From JALEFZ01 sp964564415 (lineage in GTDB: Bacteria; Bacteroidota; Bacteroidia; J057), in assembly GCA_964564415.1 (NCBI GenBank), contig CAZMAV010000003.1:186001-250000 (forward strand): a stretch of DNA of 64,000 bases, read 5' to 3'. A model generated the notes under the pieces. That model did not search any database. It saw nothing but the letters and a program-made list of their open reading frames with translations, and was not told the origin of the DNA. Shown in pieces: positions 35,799 to 43,463 of the stretch. A program made the position numbers and the translations under genes. Positions within the stretch are counted from its first letter, which is position 1, and the number at the start of each line of letters is the position of its first letter.

Positions 35799-36206
35799 TC
35801 AGGATATAGGCAGGGGCTCTGCCGCCCTTCTTAATTCCCAAAAGGCAAGGGATAGGACCAGGATGATTTCTCCGATAAAATAGACGAAGCCCCAGAGGGT
35901 CACCTGTTCCGCCAGGAGTATGAGTAAAATTCCGGTAAAAGCACTGTAAGAAAGATTGAGCCCAGCTATAATCCGTAAGAAGACAGGCCACTTTTTGGGA
36001 AGGAGAAAAAAGCAGGAAAATGAATAAAGGGCAAATCCGGCGGCGATTCCGGCCAGCCATAGCAGGTGATTGACCGGCATGCCAAAGGTATCTTCAAAAG
36101 TCGTCAATACGGCGCCCAGCATAATGGTAGAAAGCAGGGCCCCCAGGGCGTCGATCAAAAACAAACGCCGGGGAGGAATTTGAGTGAGGGTTTCAGGTAA
36201 TGTCAT
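35799..36206 (-). CDS. Four-helix membrane protein, unknown function
   Basis: A 135-residue protein with four hydrophobic helices (about 15-36, 46-68, 77-98 and 104-126) and short charged loops. The N-terminus MTLPETLTQIPPRRLFLIDA is amphipathic. No motif suggests a transported substrate or enzymatic role. It lies 75 bp upstream of PhzF and 29 bp downstream of a methyltransferase on the same strand, so it may be part of the same minus-strand transcript. Confidence 0.7.
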   Translation of the reverse strand: MTLPETLTQIPPRRLFLIDALGALLSTIMLGAVLTTFEDTFGMPVNHLLWLAGIAAGFALYSFSCFFLLPKKWPVFLRIIAGLNLSYSAFTGILLILLAEQVTLWGFVYFIGEIILVLSLAFWELRRAAEPLPIS

Positions 36207-36235
36207 AGGTTTTTATACTGACTGTGTCGAAAAGG

Positions 36236-37045
36236 CTAGTCTTGCTTCTCCATTTTTAAGGAATACATCATGGGAAGCAGTCCTTCCCGGCCCTTGAATT
36301 GCCATTTGTGCTCGCCAATTTGTACGAGATTGGGAAAGCATTCGTAGGAAGAATAATCGAATTCATTGAAAAAGATCAGCTTCAAGTCCTGCCGACTGAG
36401 GGCATTGAGAAGGGCAGAAATAGAATGGTTCCAGCCGTGCTCCCTAAAAGTTCCATGTTTTCTCTCCCTGTCGGTGAAGGTATGAGTGTCAGTGCTGATG
36501 ACCTCTTTGTTGAAGTAGGAATATTTAAATTCCCGCATTTCGTTGTCGTCGAGCATCCACACCAGGGGATGAAAGTCCACCATGTAGAAGGTTCCTCCCG
36601 GCTTGAGAAAATAAGCCACCGTCTCTGCCCAGCGGTCTATATCCGGCAGCCAACCGATAGACCCGTAAGAGGTATAGACAATGTCGTATTGCCCGGAGAG
36701 CTTGGACCTGAGCTCGTAGATATTGGCCTCGACAAACTGTGCCCTTTCTTCCTCTTCCTGGTTCAATTCCCTGGCCATTTCGATTGCTTTGGAGGAAAAA
36801 TCTACCCCCACTGCACGGGCTCCCCTTCTCACCCAGGAGAGGGTATCCAGCCCAAAATGGCACTGGAAATGAAGCAAGGATTTGCCCTGAACCATGCCTA
36901 ATTCCTCCACCTCGGGACCGACCAGGGAAGATTTCCCTGCCTTAAAAGATTCGAGATCATATAGCTTGGAGGCTTTGTGAATATCTACTTTGGCGTCCCA
37001 GGCCTTTTGGTTCTCGGCAAAGTACCTGCTGTATTCTTCTTTCAT
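36236..37045 (-). CDS. Class I SAM-dependent methyltransferase
   Basis: A 269-residue cytoplasmic methyltransferase. SAM-binding motif I is KSLLHFQCHFGLDTLSWVRR (a GxG variant with glutamine-cysteine-histidine), followed by AVGVDFSSKAIEMA (motif II acidic end), FVEANIYEL and YDIVYTSYGSIGWL (motif III/IV), with VDFHPLVWML downstream. It matches the general methyltransferase type 11/25 fold. The Met-to-Tyr rich C-terminus is probably a substrate-binding cap. The substrate is unknown. It is the furthest upstream gene of the minus-strand cluster ending at the M1 peptidase. Confidence 0.87.
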   Translation of the reverse strand: MKEEYSRYFAENQKAWDAKVDIHKASKLYDLESFKAGKSSLVGPEVEELGMVQGKSLLHFQCHFGLDTLSWVRRGARAVGVDFSSKAIEMARELNQEEEERAQFVEANIYELRSKLSGQYDIVYTSYGSIGWLPDIDRWAETVAYFLKPGGTFYMVDFHPLVWMLDDNEMREFKYSYFNKEVISTDTHTFTDRERKHGTFREHGWNHSISALLNALSRQDLKLIFFNEFDYSSYECFPNLVQIGEHKWQFKGREGLLPMMYSLKMEKQD

Positions 37046-37185
37046 GAATAGGTAAATGGAGATGGTATGAATGCTCCTGATTGCATTTACGGGAAATGTC
37101 CGAAAAATTTTCAGATTTCATGGCTCCCATCCCCTAAAAGCCCATTTTTTTGTCAGAAAATGCAATAGCAAAGCAGAGAAATTGC

Positions 37186-39687
37186 TTAGATTCTGTCGCT
37201 AAAGCTTCTTTTCACTTCTTGATAGTCAAGGTAATAGAGTATTCTGAAGGATAAGCTGTTGCCCCTGCTATTGGCGAGTAAGGCCTGATAATTGTCCCAG
37301 GCACCCGTAGCAGGGTTGTTGTCAAAGGTGGTCAGGTTATTCTTCCAGACGATGGTGAGGGTGGAGGCTGGAGCAAATTGCCAGGTGTAGACGAAGTCAA
37401 CAGAGAATGCATTAAAATTGGCATCCAGCCTGGCTTGGCCTTTATCATTGTACTGGGAAAATTCTGTTTCTAAAAGATGTCCGTCCTGGGAAAGGGAGAA
37501 GAACTCGTGGTACTTGACCCGACTCCAATAATGCCTCACCCTTAGGGTCAGTCCCATGAGGGCGTTGATGGTATAGCGGCCTCGAAAGGTCTGGGTAATG
37601 GTACGCACATCCCTCCGCCCGGCTATGACTTCATCCACATTTCCAAAGTCAGTGTAAGTCCTGGTAGCATAGCCAAACTCATTCCTCCTCACGGTAAACT
37701 CTGCACCATGAGAGAGGGTAAACTGGTCATTGAAGCGGTACCGGGGGAATAGTTCTACCCAGGTATCCAGGGATTCCCACTCAGGGCGGTTCCATACACC
37801 TCCACCCATGCCGATGTAAAACTTTTTTCGGGAGTCGGACTCAAACCAGACATTGGCCCTTCGGGAATAAGGCTTGCGGAATACGTAGCCCGGCGTACGC
37901 GTATCAAAGTGGTCTACATTGACAATGGGGTTGATGCCCGTCCCAATAAATAAAAACATGAAGTTTTTGAACTGGGCATTTACATTCAGATTTATGTTGA
38001 AGTTGTCGTACTCCCTTGGTTCATAGGTCTGTACTAGATTAGAATTCATGTTGACATTAAGCCGGTTAAATACCGAAAAGGGCTCGTTTTTTTGATAAGA
38101 AAACCTGGCAGAATGGGCGACCTTATTGGGAGCACGAAGGAATCCCATGTCGTTGATATCGTAGGTGTGGGACTCGACATTGCGCATAAGGTTAAACTGG
38201 AAATTCCCGCTGACCTTGCCAAATCGAAGAAAATAAGAGTACCCGGGGGTGTAGACCTGCTCATCCTTCTCCTTGTCATATTCCCATACCTTGCTGGAAA
38301 TAAAATTAGCTCTCAAGGACCAGGTGTTGGTTTTGTCAAAGAAGCTGGTGTAGGCCCCAATCACATTGGCATTTCTTCCATTATGGGCCCTCCTCACGTT
38401 GGTATTGATAAGGGTAACATTGGAGTTGTTTTTGAGATTTTGATCTACTACCACCACGTTGAAGTTGGTGAGGGGATCGGCGAGAACCTGGCGTTCGGCT
38501 TGTAGGGTGTCGCCTTCAGAAGTAATAGAATCTCGTCCTACCCTGAGATAAGTTTGGTTGGTCAGGGCATTAAAAAAGCCCAGCCCGGTACCGGTTTTGG
38601 TTCTTCCCGATACCTTGGTCGCATTGATGAGGGGAGCGACCTGTGGGGTAGAAAGGATGGTTTCATTGTCGCGGACATCGCCCAGAATTTGTGAGGTTCC
38701 TCCCACCCGACGGGAGTAAAAAAGGCCTCCCTGGTTAAACAATTCAATCCCCTCGGTAAAGAAAGGCCGATTTTCATCAAAGCGGACCTCAAAAGGAGAA
38801 AGGTTTAGGACGAGGTTGTCAGAGCGTACCTGACCAAAATCTGGGATGAGACTGACATCTAGGGTAAAAGCCTCATTGATGCCGTATTTGAGGTCCATCC
38901 CACCATTTATGGAGGGTCCCCAACTGCCATCCTCCTGCTGGTTGAGGTAGCCACTGACATATGGAATGAGGGCCAGTCGAAAAGGAGGATCAATTCCTTC
39001 GATCCCCCGGAGGATTCCATATTGGTTGACGGAACCATTGATGTTGGCGTCGATGGGACTCCAGAATGACTCTTCCTGGTACCTTCTGATATTTCTGTAA
39101 AAATTGATTCCCCAGGTTTGGACCCCCTTCTTGGGGAAGCGAAGGGAGGCATAAGGAATTTCGATCTCTACATCCCAGCCTTTCTCGTGAATATTTACCT
39201 TTGAGCGCCATACCTGATTCCAATTTTCATCCCAATTGCTTGGTGTTTCGTAGGCGTCAGCCTGGACTCCAGCTGCTGTAACTAAGAAGACGAAGGCATT
39301 TTGTCGGTTTAGATAGGGATCTATTCCTATTCCAAAGACATCCACGTTTTGATCAGTATCATCTCTAAGGCTAAGCTCAGTTTGAACGCTATCAGGATTA
39401 TCGTCGTACATCCGGGCGGCAATAAAAATAGCATTTTCAGAGTAGGCAAACCACACTTCGGTCTGAAAACGGGAAGGCTCCAGGTTGGAAGGGCGCTGTT
39501 GGGTAAAATAACGCTTATCGGAGGAAACTTCTTCGGTCCAAATACGATCATCGAGAATTCCGTCAATATTGGGTTCTTCGGAGATTCGAATAGCTTGAAG
39601 TTGCTGGGGCTCATTGCCAGCATACAAGAAACCAATTCTCAGGCATAAGAACGTCAATACCAAAGTCGTAGAGACTATTTGATTCAT
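37186..39687 (-). CDS. Outer-membrane protein with CBM9-like and DUF5916-type domains
   Basis: An 833-residue exported protein (signal residues 1-23). Residues about 33-220 form a CBM9/DOMON-like carbohydrate-binding fold (EPNIDGILDDRIW, WGINFYRNIRRYQEESFW). The remaining ~600 residues are amphipathic beta strands matching DUF5916-type barrels, with the landmark SPFEVRFDENRPFFTEG and GLFYSRRVGG. Proteins of this type are common in Bacteroidota outer membranes and are predicted to bind polysaccharide or metal-linked ligands, but no experimental function is assigned. It is monocistronic. Confidence 0.88.
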   Translation of the reverse strand: MNQIVSTTLVLTFLCLRIGFLYAGNEPQQLQAIRISEEPNIDGILDDRIWTEEVSSDKRYFTQQRPSNLEPSRFQTEVWFAYSENAIFIAARMYDDNPDSVQTELSLRDDTDQNVDVFGIGIDPYLNRQNAFVFLVTAAGVQADAYETPSNWDENWNQVWRSKVNIHEKGWDVEIEIPYASLRFPKKGVQTWGINFYRNIRRYQEESFWSPIDANINGSVNQYGILRGIEGIDPPFRLALIPYVSGYLNQQEDGSWGPSINGGMDLKYGINEAFTLDVSLIPDFGQVRSDNLVLNLSPFEVRFDENRPFFTEGIELFNQGGLFYSRRVGGTSQILGDVRDNETILSTPQVAPLINATKVSGRTKTGTGLGFFNALTNQTYLRVGRDSITSEGDTLQAERQVLADPLTNFNVVVVDQNLKNNSNVTLINTNVRRAHNGRNANVIGAYTSFFDKTNTWSLRANFISSKVWEYDKEKDEQVYTPGYSYFLRFGKVSGNFQFNLMRNVESHTYDINDMGFLRAPNKVAHSARFSYQKNEPFSVFNRLNVNMNSNLVQTYEPREYDNFNINLNVNAQFKNFMFLFIGTGINPIVNVDHFDTRTPGYVFRKPYSRRANVWFESDSRKKFYIGMGGGVWNRPEWESLDTWVELFPRYRFNDQFTLSHGAEFTVRRNEFGYATRTYTDFGNVDEVIAGRRDVRTITQTFRGRYTINALMGLTLRVRHYWSRVKYHEFFSLSQDGHLLETEFSQYNDKGQARLDANFNAFSVDFVYTWQFAPASTLTIVWKNNLTTFDNNPATGAWDNYQALLANSRGNSLSFRILYYLDYQEVKRSFSDRI

Positions 39688-39964
39688 GTGTATGGGATGT
39701 TTTTTATTTACACCTTATACAATCAACAGACCATAAGGATCATAAAAGTGGTGTGCGAATGTAGCGAATTTGAAAAAAAGCACCTAAGCAGTCAGGTTAG
39801 GGCGGAGTTAAGATTGGTAGAAAAATTTCTATGCGAGGCGGCTTTTGAATCCCTTCTTTCTGATGCTAATCAGGATTTTCTCATTTCCCTTTTGTAGGAC
39901 CATGATTAGGGGCTTTAAATGTGCCATTTTACAAGCTCAAGATATTTTAATGGAGAAACATATG

Positions 39965-40073
39965 GTTATCACGAATCATTTCTTGCGGTACAGGAGGTAG
40001 CGCTATTGGGCTTGGAAATAAGTTATTTATGAAAACTCTAACATCGCTTTAGCCATTTATTCGTATTTATCAG
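39965..40073 (+). repeat. Dispersed palindromic repeat, copy C
   Basis: Contains GTTATCACGAATCATTTCTTGCG, with a 3-bp core TAGCGCTATTGGGCTTGGA, AAGTTATTTATG and TCGCTTTAGCCATTTATTCG in the same order as copy A. The inner stem is imperfect. It lies between divergent genes. Confidence 0.75.
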
Positions 40074-40303
40074 GGCATACTTATTTGAATTTTATAAAAT
40101 ATCACCTGTGTAAGATTTCCAATGAAAAACAAATCTAAGCCATTCGGGATATAAATGAATCCATTGACCCCAAGTCTTTATGTTAAGGCCCAAAGATTTG
40201 ACTTCTTGCCCATGTGATTGATAGCATTCTATTGTGATAACGTTTTAAAGTGTCAGATAAAACTGACAAGGTTTGCATTAGGTTTACATAGCAGTATTAG
40301 CAG

Positions 40304-40334
40304 GGCCTGCCCACCCCCGGTAGGCCTTTTTTTT
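40304..40334 (+). terminator. Terminator-like hairpin directly upstream of the release-factor gene
   Basis: Stem GGCCTGCC/GGTAGGCC (one G-T pair), loop ACCCCC, then T8 ending 26 bp before ATG 40361. No plus-strand gene precedes it, so it may attenuate the downstream gene or end a small RNA. Confidence 0.6.
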
Positions 40335-40360
40335 ATGGGATGGGCTGTTATTTTTGCTTT

Positions 40361-41059
40361 ATGGAAGACGTAGCTCATTCTATTCGCTTGGATTATGAAG
40401 AAGTATACCGCTTGCTGGAGGAGTGGGTGGACAATCCTCCGGAAAAGGGGCTTTCCCTTGATGAAAAAAAGCATAGCATCCGTGGGGAGGGATTCGAACT
40501 GAAGCTTCCCCTACCCATGCCTTTCATTTCTGCGGAAGAGCGAAACTTATCGGCTTATTTCAATGGACTTTCACCAGATATTCCCCCTTACATCATTATG
40601 CTGGTTCAGGTGGGAGCTGCTTCGCTGGGATATTATGAAGGTGGTGAGGTCTTCCAGCACAAAGCCTTCAAAAAATACATGAAACGCCATAAAAGGGGTA
40701 AGGCACAAATTTCTTACCTCAACACCCGGGGCAAATCAAAGGCGGGATCGCGGATTCGTCTGGCCAACACGGTTCGATTTTTTGAAGAGATAAACGAAAG
40801 ACTCACGGATTATGAGGAGCTTTATGATGCGGAGCGAATTCTTTACAGCATCACTCCTCAACTCTGGGGGCTGATGTTTGCCTCAAAGGTTCCTGTCCCC
40901 TTCGAAAAGAAAGATCCCAGGCTGATCAAGATTCCCCGCGATGTGAAGACCCCTGATTTTGAGGAGATGGAGAGGCTGAACGAAATTTTTCGGGATGGCT
41001 TTTTACAGATAGCTGATAGTGATATACCGGAATTTTTGAAGGGCATTGGGGAAAGATGA
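40361..41059 (+). CDS. VLRF1/Vms1-like release-factor homologue
   Basis: A 232-residue protein. ATG 40361 is preferred, although ATG 40340 is in frame. The strand QVGAASLGYYEGGEVFQHKA, the basic helix FKKYMKRHKRGKAQISYL, the loop GKSKAGSRIRLANT and the helix RFFEEINERL match the eRF1-domain-2-like core of Vms1/ANKZF1-type peptidyl-tRNA release factors described in Bacteroidota. The loop around residues 125-131 occupies the position of the catalytic GxxQ of Vms1, but lacks a glutamine, so catalytic activity is uncertain. Predicted role: ribosome rescue or nascent-chain quality control (inference). Confidence 0.75.
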   Translation: MEDVAHSIRLDYEEVYRLLEEWVDNPPEKGLSLDEKKHSIRGEGFELKLPLPMPFISAEERNLSAYFNGLSPDIPPYIIMLVQVGAASLGYYEGGEVFQHKAFKKYMKRHKRGKAQISYLNTRGKSKAGSRIRLANTVRFFEEINERLTDYEELYDAERILYSITPQLWGLMFASKVPVPFEKKDPRLIKIPRDVKTPDFEEMERLNEIFRDGFLQIADSDIPEFLKGIGER

Positions 41060-41098
41060 GGGTTGGAATTTACCTTGAGTAAGGAAAGGGGTAAAAAG

Positions 41099-41132
41099 AA
41101 AAAAGCCGGCCGCTCTCACAGCGACACGGCTT
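41099..41132 (-). terminator. Terminator downstream of the small TM protein/TA genes
   Basis: Minus-strand stem AGCCG/CGGCT extended by GTCGCT/AGCGGC, followed by T6. It lies beyond the 86-residue ORF. Confidence 0.55.
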
Positions 41133-41270
41133 GACCTAAAGGATAATTTAGTAATAAAGAACGACCCTAACACATTCAGCAAAAGCTAAATGAGATAAAA
41201 ACTAGCGTTAGCAAAATAAAACCCTAACTCTTGGCGCTTTGATGAAAGTCTGGTTGTGTGCTTGTGCTTC

Positions 41271-41531
41271 CTATTCTGTAAGGAGTTTTCTGGGTGGCCT
41301 TGCCGCCCCCGCATCGCTGTCAGCGACCGGGGACGAGGGAAAAAGGTATCCCGGAATGAAGGTCGTAGCTCGACCACCCTTAATGGAGTCCTTCAATTCC
41401 GGTTGCAGAAAGAACGATTCTCGGTTGTGCTTCTTTTCTTTCTTTTCGTCTGCTGTTAATAACAGATAAAGGGTAAACCACAGAGCAACAATTGAAAAAA
41501 GGGCTAAAACGTGTTGCAGGTAGCGTTTCAT
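41271..41531 (-). CDS. Small single-pass membrane or secreted protein
   Basis: An 86-residue product with an N-terminal hydrophobic helix (residues 7-26, HVLALFSIVALWFTLYLLL) followed by a charged tail (ADEKKEKKHNRE). No cleavage site is obvious, so it may be a type II membrane protein. The C-terminal part (SSPVADSDAGAARPPRKLLTE) is low complexity. It lies 93 bp downstream of the antitoxin gene on the same strand and is followed by a terminator. It may be a real small gene or a chance frame, and its role is unknown. Confidence 0.45.
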   Translation of the reverse strand: MKRYLQHVLALFSIVALWFTLYLLLTADEKKEKKHNRESFFLQPELKDSIKGGRATTFIPGYLFPSSPVADSDAGAARPPRKLLTE

Positions 41532-41624
41532 AAGGTTTTTTTATTTTCTTTCAAGGCAAAATCTTTTCCATCCCTCTTTTGAACAGAGGGTCATTTGTCA
41601 AAAATTTCACAGATCAGGTCTGTA

Positions 41625-42623
41625 TCAGTCCAGTCCTTTTAGCTGAAAGGCATATTCTTGGTAATTGATAAGCTCGCGCTTGTCTTTGTTGTCTGCCCAT
41701 CCCACTTCTTCATGGCTGAGCTGAATGATTTCTCTTGTCCGACTATTTTGAAAGCTTTCGACCACGGCTTCCATGCTTTGCAGTTCTTCAGGTGTGAAGT
41801 GGCTGGGATCAAATTCTTTGATAGGGACAAAGCGCTCGCCGACCCCTCCGTGATCAAAAAGCTCTTCTTCAATCTGTATATAATTTTCCCCTTCCAGGAT
41901 ACCAAATAGCTCGTGAAAGTGGGAGGGAACAGGACCGAAAGGAATGGCCCGGTAATTACAGCCAGAAATGGAATAGCCCTTCTTTTTGAAGTGGAGGAAG
42001 TCGCTGTAGAAGAGCAGCTTGTTCAACCGGGTCTTGAGGGGCTTGGCTTTCTGGGCGAAAAACAGGACGAAGTTGGCGACCTTCTCAAAATTGGGCTTGA
42101 CGAAGCCGGTAAAGGCATTGGCTTCCATGTGGAAATTCCAGATGTATTCCATGACCTTGCTCAGTTTGTCTTCTTTCATGAGGGAAGTGATGTGGTCAAT
42201 GGTCTTTTTGAAGGCATTTTCGGAAAACATTTCTTTTTTCTCCTGAACGAAGCGGAGGAAATTCTGGGGATTGGCGGCCAGCCTTATGAGTTTGGCATTG
42301 GCAAGGGAGGGCACTTCACCCCCTTCGTAGTTGCGGTAGCTGTTGGCCCCCAGGTCGAGGACTTCGGACATTTTGGCTGCGGAAAGCCCATATTGAAGGC
42401 GAATCTGACGAATTTCGTCGGGAAAGGGAATGTGATGGCGCTCTCTGTACTGGTTGTACACCTGCTGGGTATTCAATTCGTCAAGCTCCTCTGTAGTATA
42501 TTCCTCTCCCGTATTCGGATCAATCATGTAATGATGCCAGATGTCGAAGGATTCTTTGCGGAAAAACTCGGTCGTTTTTTCTTTCCTTACTTTTCCGTCG
42601 ATGTTGGGATTCTTCCTGTTCAT
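41625..42623 (-). CDS. Panacea/SocA-domain (DUF4065) antitoxin with HTH
   Basis: A 332-residue cytoplasmic protein. An N-terminal Zn-finger-less region with a MqsA-like HTH (residues about 65-120, PDEIRQIRLQYGLSAAKMSE then VLDLGANSYRNYEGGEVPS) is joined to a DUF4065/Panacea-type domain (about 175-320, KLNKLLFYSDFLHFK-like core TRLNKLLFYSDFLHFK and ISGCNYRAIPFGPVPSHFHE). Panacea domains occur in antitoxins of diverse toxins (established family knowledge). It lies 56 bp downstream of a small putative toxin gene on the same strand and probably also represses the operon through its HTH. Confidence 0.88.
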   Translation of the reverse strand: MNRKNPNIDGKVRKEKTTEFFRKESFDIWHHYMIDPNTGEEYTTEELDELNTQQVYNQYRERHHIPFPDEIRQIRLQYGLSAAKMSEVLDLGANSYRNYEGGEVPSLANAKLIRLAANPQNFLRFVQEKKEMFSENAFKKTIDHITSLMKEDKLSKVMEYIWNFHMEANAFTGFVKPNFEKVANFVLFFAQKAKPLKTRLNKLLFYSDFLHFKKKGYSISGCNYRAIPFGPVPSHFHELFGILEGENYIQIEEELFDHGGVGERFVPIKEFDPSHFTPEELQSMEAVVESFQNSRTREIIQLSHEEVGWADNKDKRELINYQEYAFQLKGLD

Positions 42624-42679
42624 AGCAAATGTATGGCTAATCTTCCTGCTGTCTTTGAGTAAAAAAATCTCGAAATCCG

Positions 42680-43036
42680 CTAAGCCTTAAAGGGATGCTC
42701 TATGGGCCGCTCCGCAATGTGAAAGGAGAGGCACCTGACGGGTTTCCCTTCCAGCCCCAGAGAGATTTTGATGTAAATCTCTCGCTTCTTCAGCTGCTTC
42801 CCAAACTCCCAAAATTGAGTACCCTTGAGAACCCCGTCTTCCCTGGGCCCCTTGTAGTAATTCTCTACCTGGAGCTTCTCGAGGAGACGGCTGCGCTGCT
42901 TGGCCGATATTTCAAGTTCCAAAAGGGTCTTTAAGTTCTTCTTGCGCTGGTAAAACATGATGCCGTAGGCCTTTTTCTGTCGCTTAAACACCTCCAAAAA
43001 TTCCTGAACTTCTTCTTTGGTTGGCATTTCACCCAT
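42680..43036 (-). CDS. Putative toxin (MqsR/RelE-like) of a TA pair
   Basis: A 118-residue basic protein encoded just upstream of the Panacea-type antitoxin. Segments LKTLLELEISAKQRSRLLEK, VENYYKGPREDGV, FWEFGKQLKKREIYIKISLG and CLSFHIAERPIEHPF resemble a Bacteroidota toxin family usually annotated beside DUF4065/XRE antitoxins and related to MqsR/RelE-type mRNA interferases. The toxin-first order matches mqsRA. The catalytic residues are not confirmed from sequence alone. The short spacing and shared strand support a two-gene operon. Confidence 0.78.
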   Translation of the reverse strand: MGEMPTKEEVQEFLEVFKRQKKAYGIMFYQRKKNLKTLLELEISAKQRSRLLEKLQVENYYKGPREDGVLKGTQFWEFGKQLKKREIYIKISLGLEGKPVRCLSFHIAERPIEHPFKA

Positions 43037-43463
43037 GTTTTACTGACTTCCCCTTTGCTTTTGCTTTACATACGCAATAATGATACTTTTGATTCAAAAA
43101 TACAACTTAAAAATTAAAAAAAATATCATTTATTGTCTTATTACAACTAATAAGTTAATTTTTTTATTATCTATTCCTGCTTTTTTCAATCTTTATATAT
43201 CCGCTTTGCCTTTTGCTCGCAAATTGTGAGGAGCCATTTACCCATAGAGGCATTTTTTATAACTTATTTAACTATTATTAACCCTCCGAAAAGGGAGGCA
43301 ATTCCTTATCCATTTTCAGGAAAGCATCCGGAATGAAAAAATTTTCGATTTGTTCGTCCTGGAAAATAAGCCCCTAGTCAGCCCAAGCCATCGGAAAGCT
43401 GGAGTTGCCCCCTCATTCGGATGGGAAGGAGCATACTTCCTGTGAAAAAGAATCCATCATTCT
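43037..43463. other. AT-rich divergent spacer between TA operon and M14 peptidase
   Basis: This 427-bp region is strongly AT-rich (43100-43300 in particular). It contains a minus-strand TATTTTTG element (43095-43102) suited to the toxin operon promoter. No gene or RNA is recognised. Confidence 0.5.
43095..43102 (-). promoter_or_regulatory. Candidate minus-7 element of the TA operon
   Basis: TATTTTTG on the minus strand matches TAnnTTTG. No good TTG lies at the usual upstream distance. The leader to the toxin ATG would be about 50 nt. Confidence 0.35.

Larger units (their letters stand above)
39688..40360. other. Long divergent spacer with repeat copy C and hairpins
   Basis: This 673-bp region contains the dispersed repeat (39965-40073), a small hairpin TGTCAG/CTGACA (40251-40268) and a terminator-like hairpin (40304-40334). 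A 72-codon frame at 39679-39897 overlaps the DUF5916 start and has no supporting features. Confidence 0.5.

Noticed and set aside
31950..37045. Long plus-strand frames opposite the TPR and methyltransferase genes
   Set aside because: They are the complementary-frame shadows of well-supported minus-strand genes, without start signals or motifs.
39679..39897. 72-codon plus-strand frame at the DUF5916 start
   Set aside because: Overlaps a well-supported gene start on the other strand, and has low-complexity composition without a motif.
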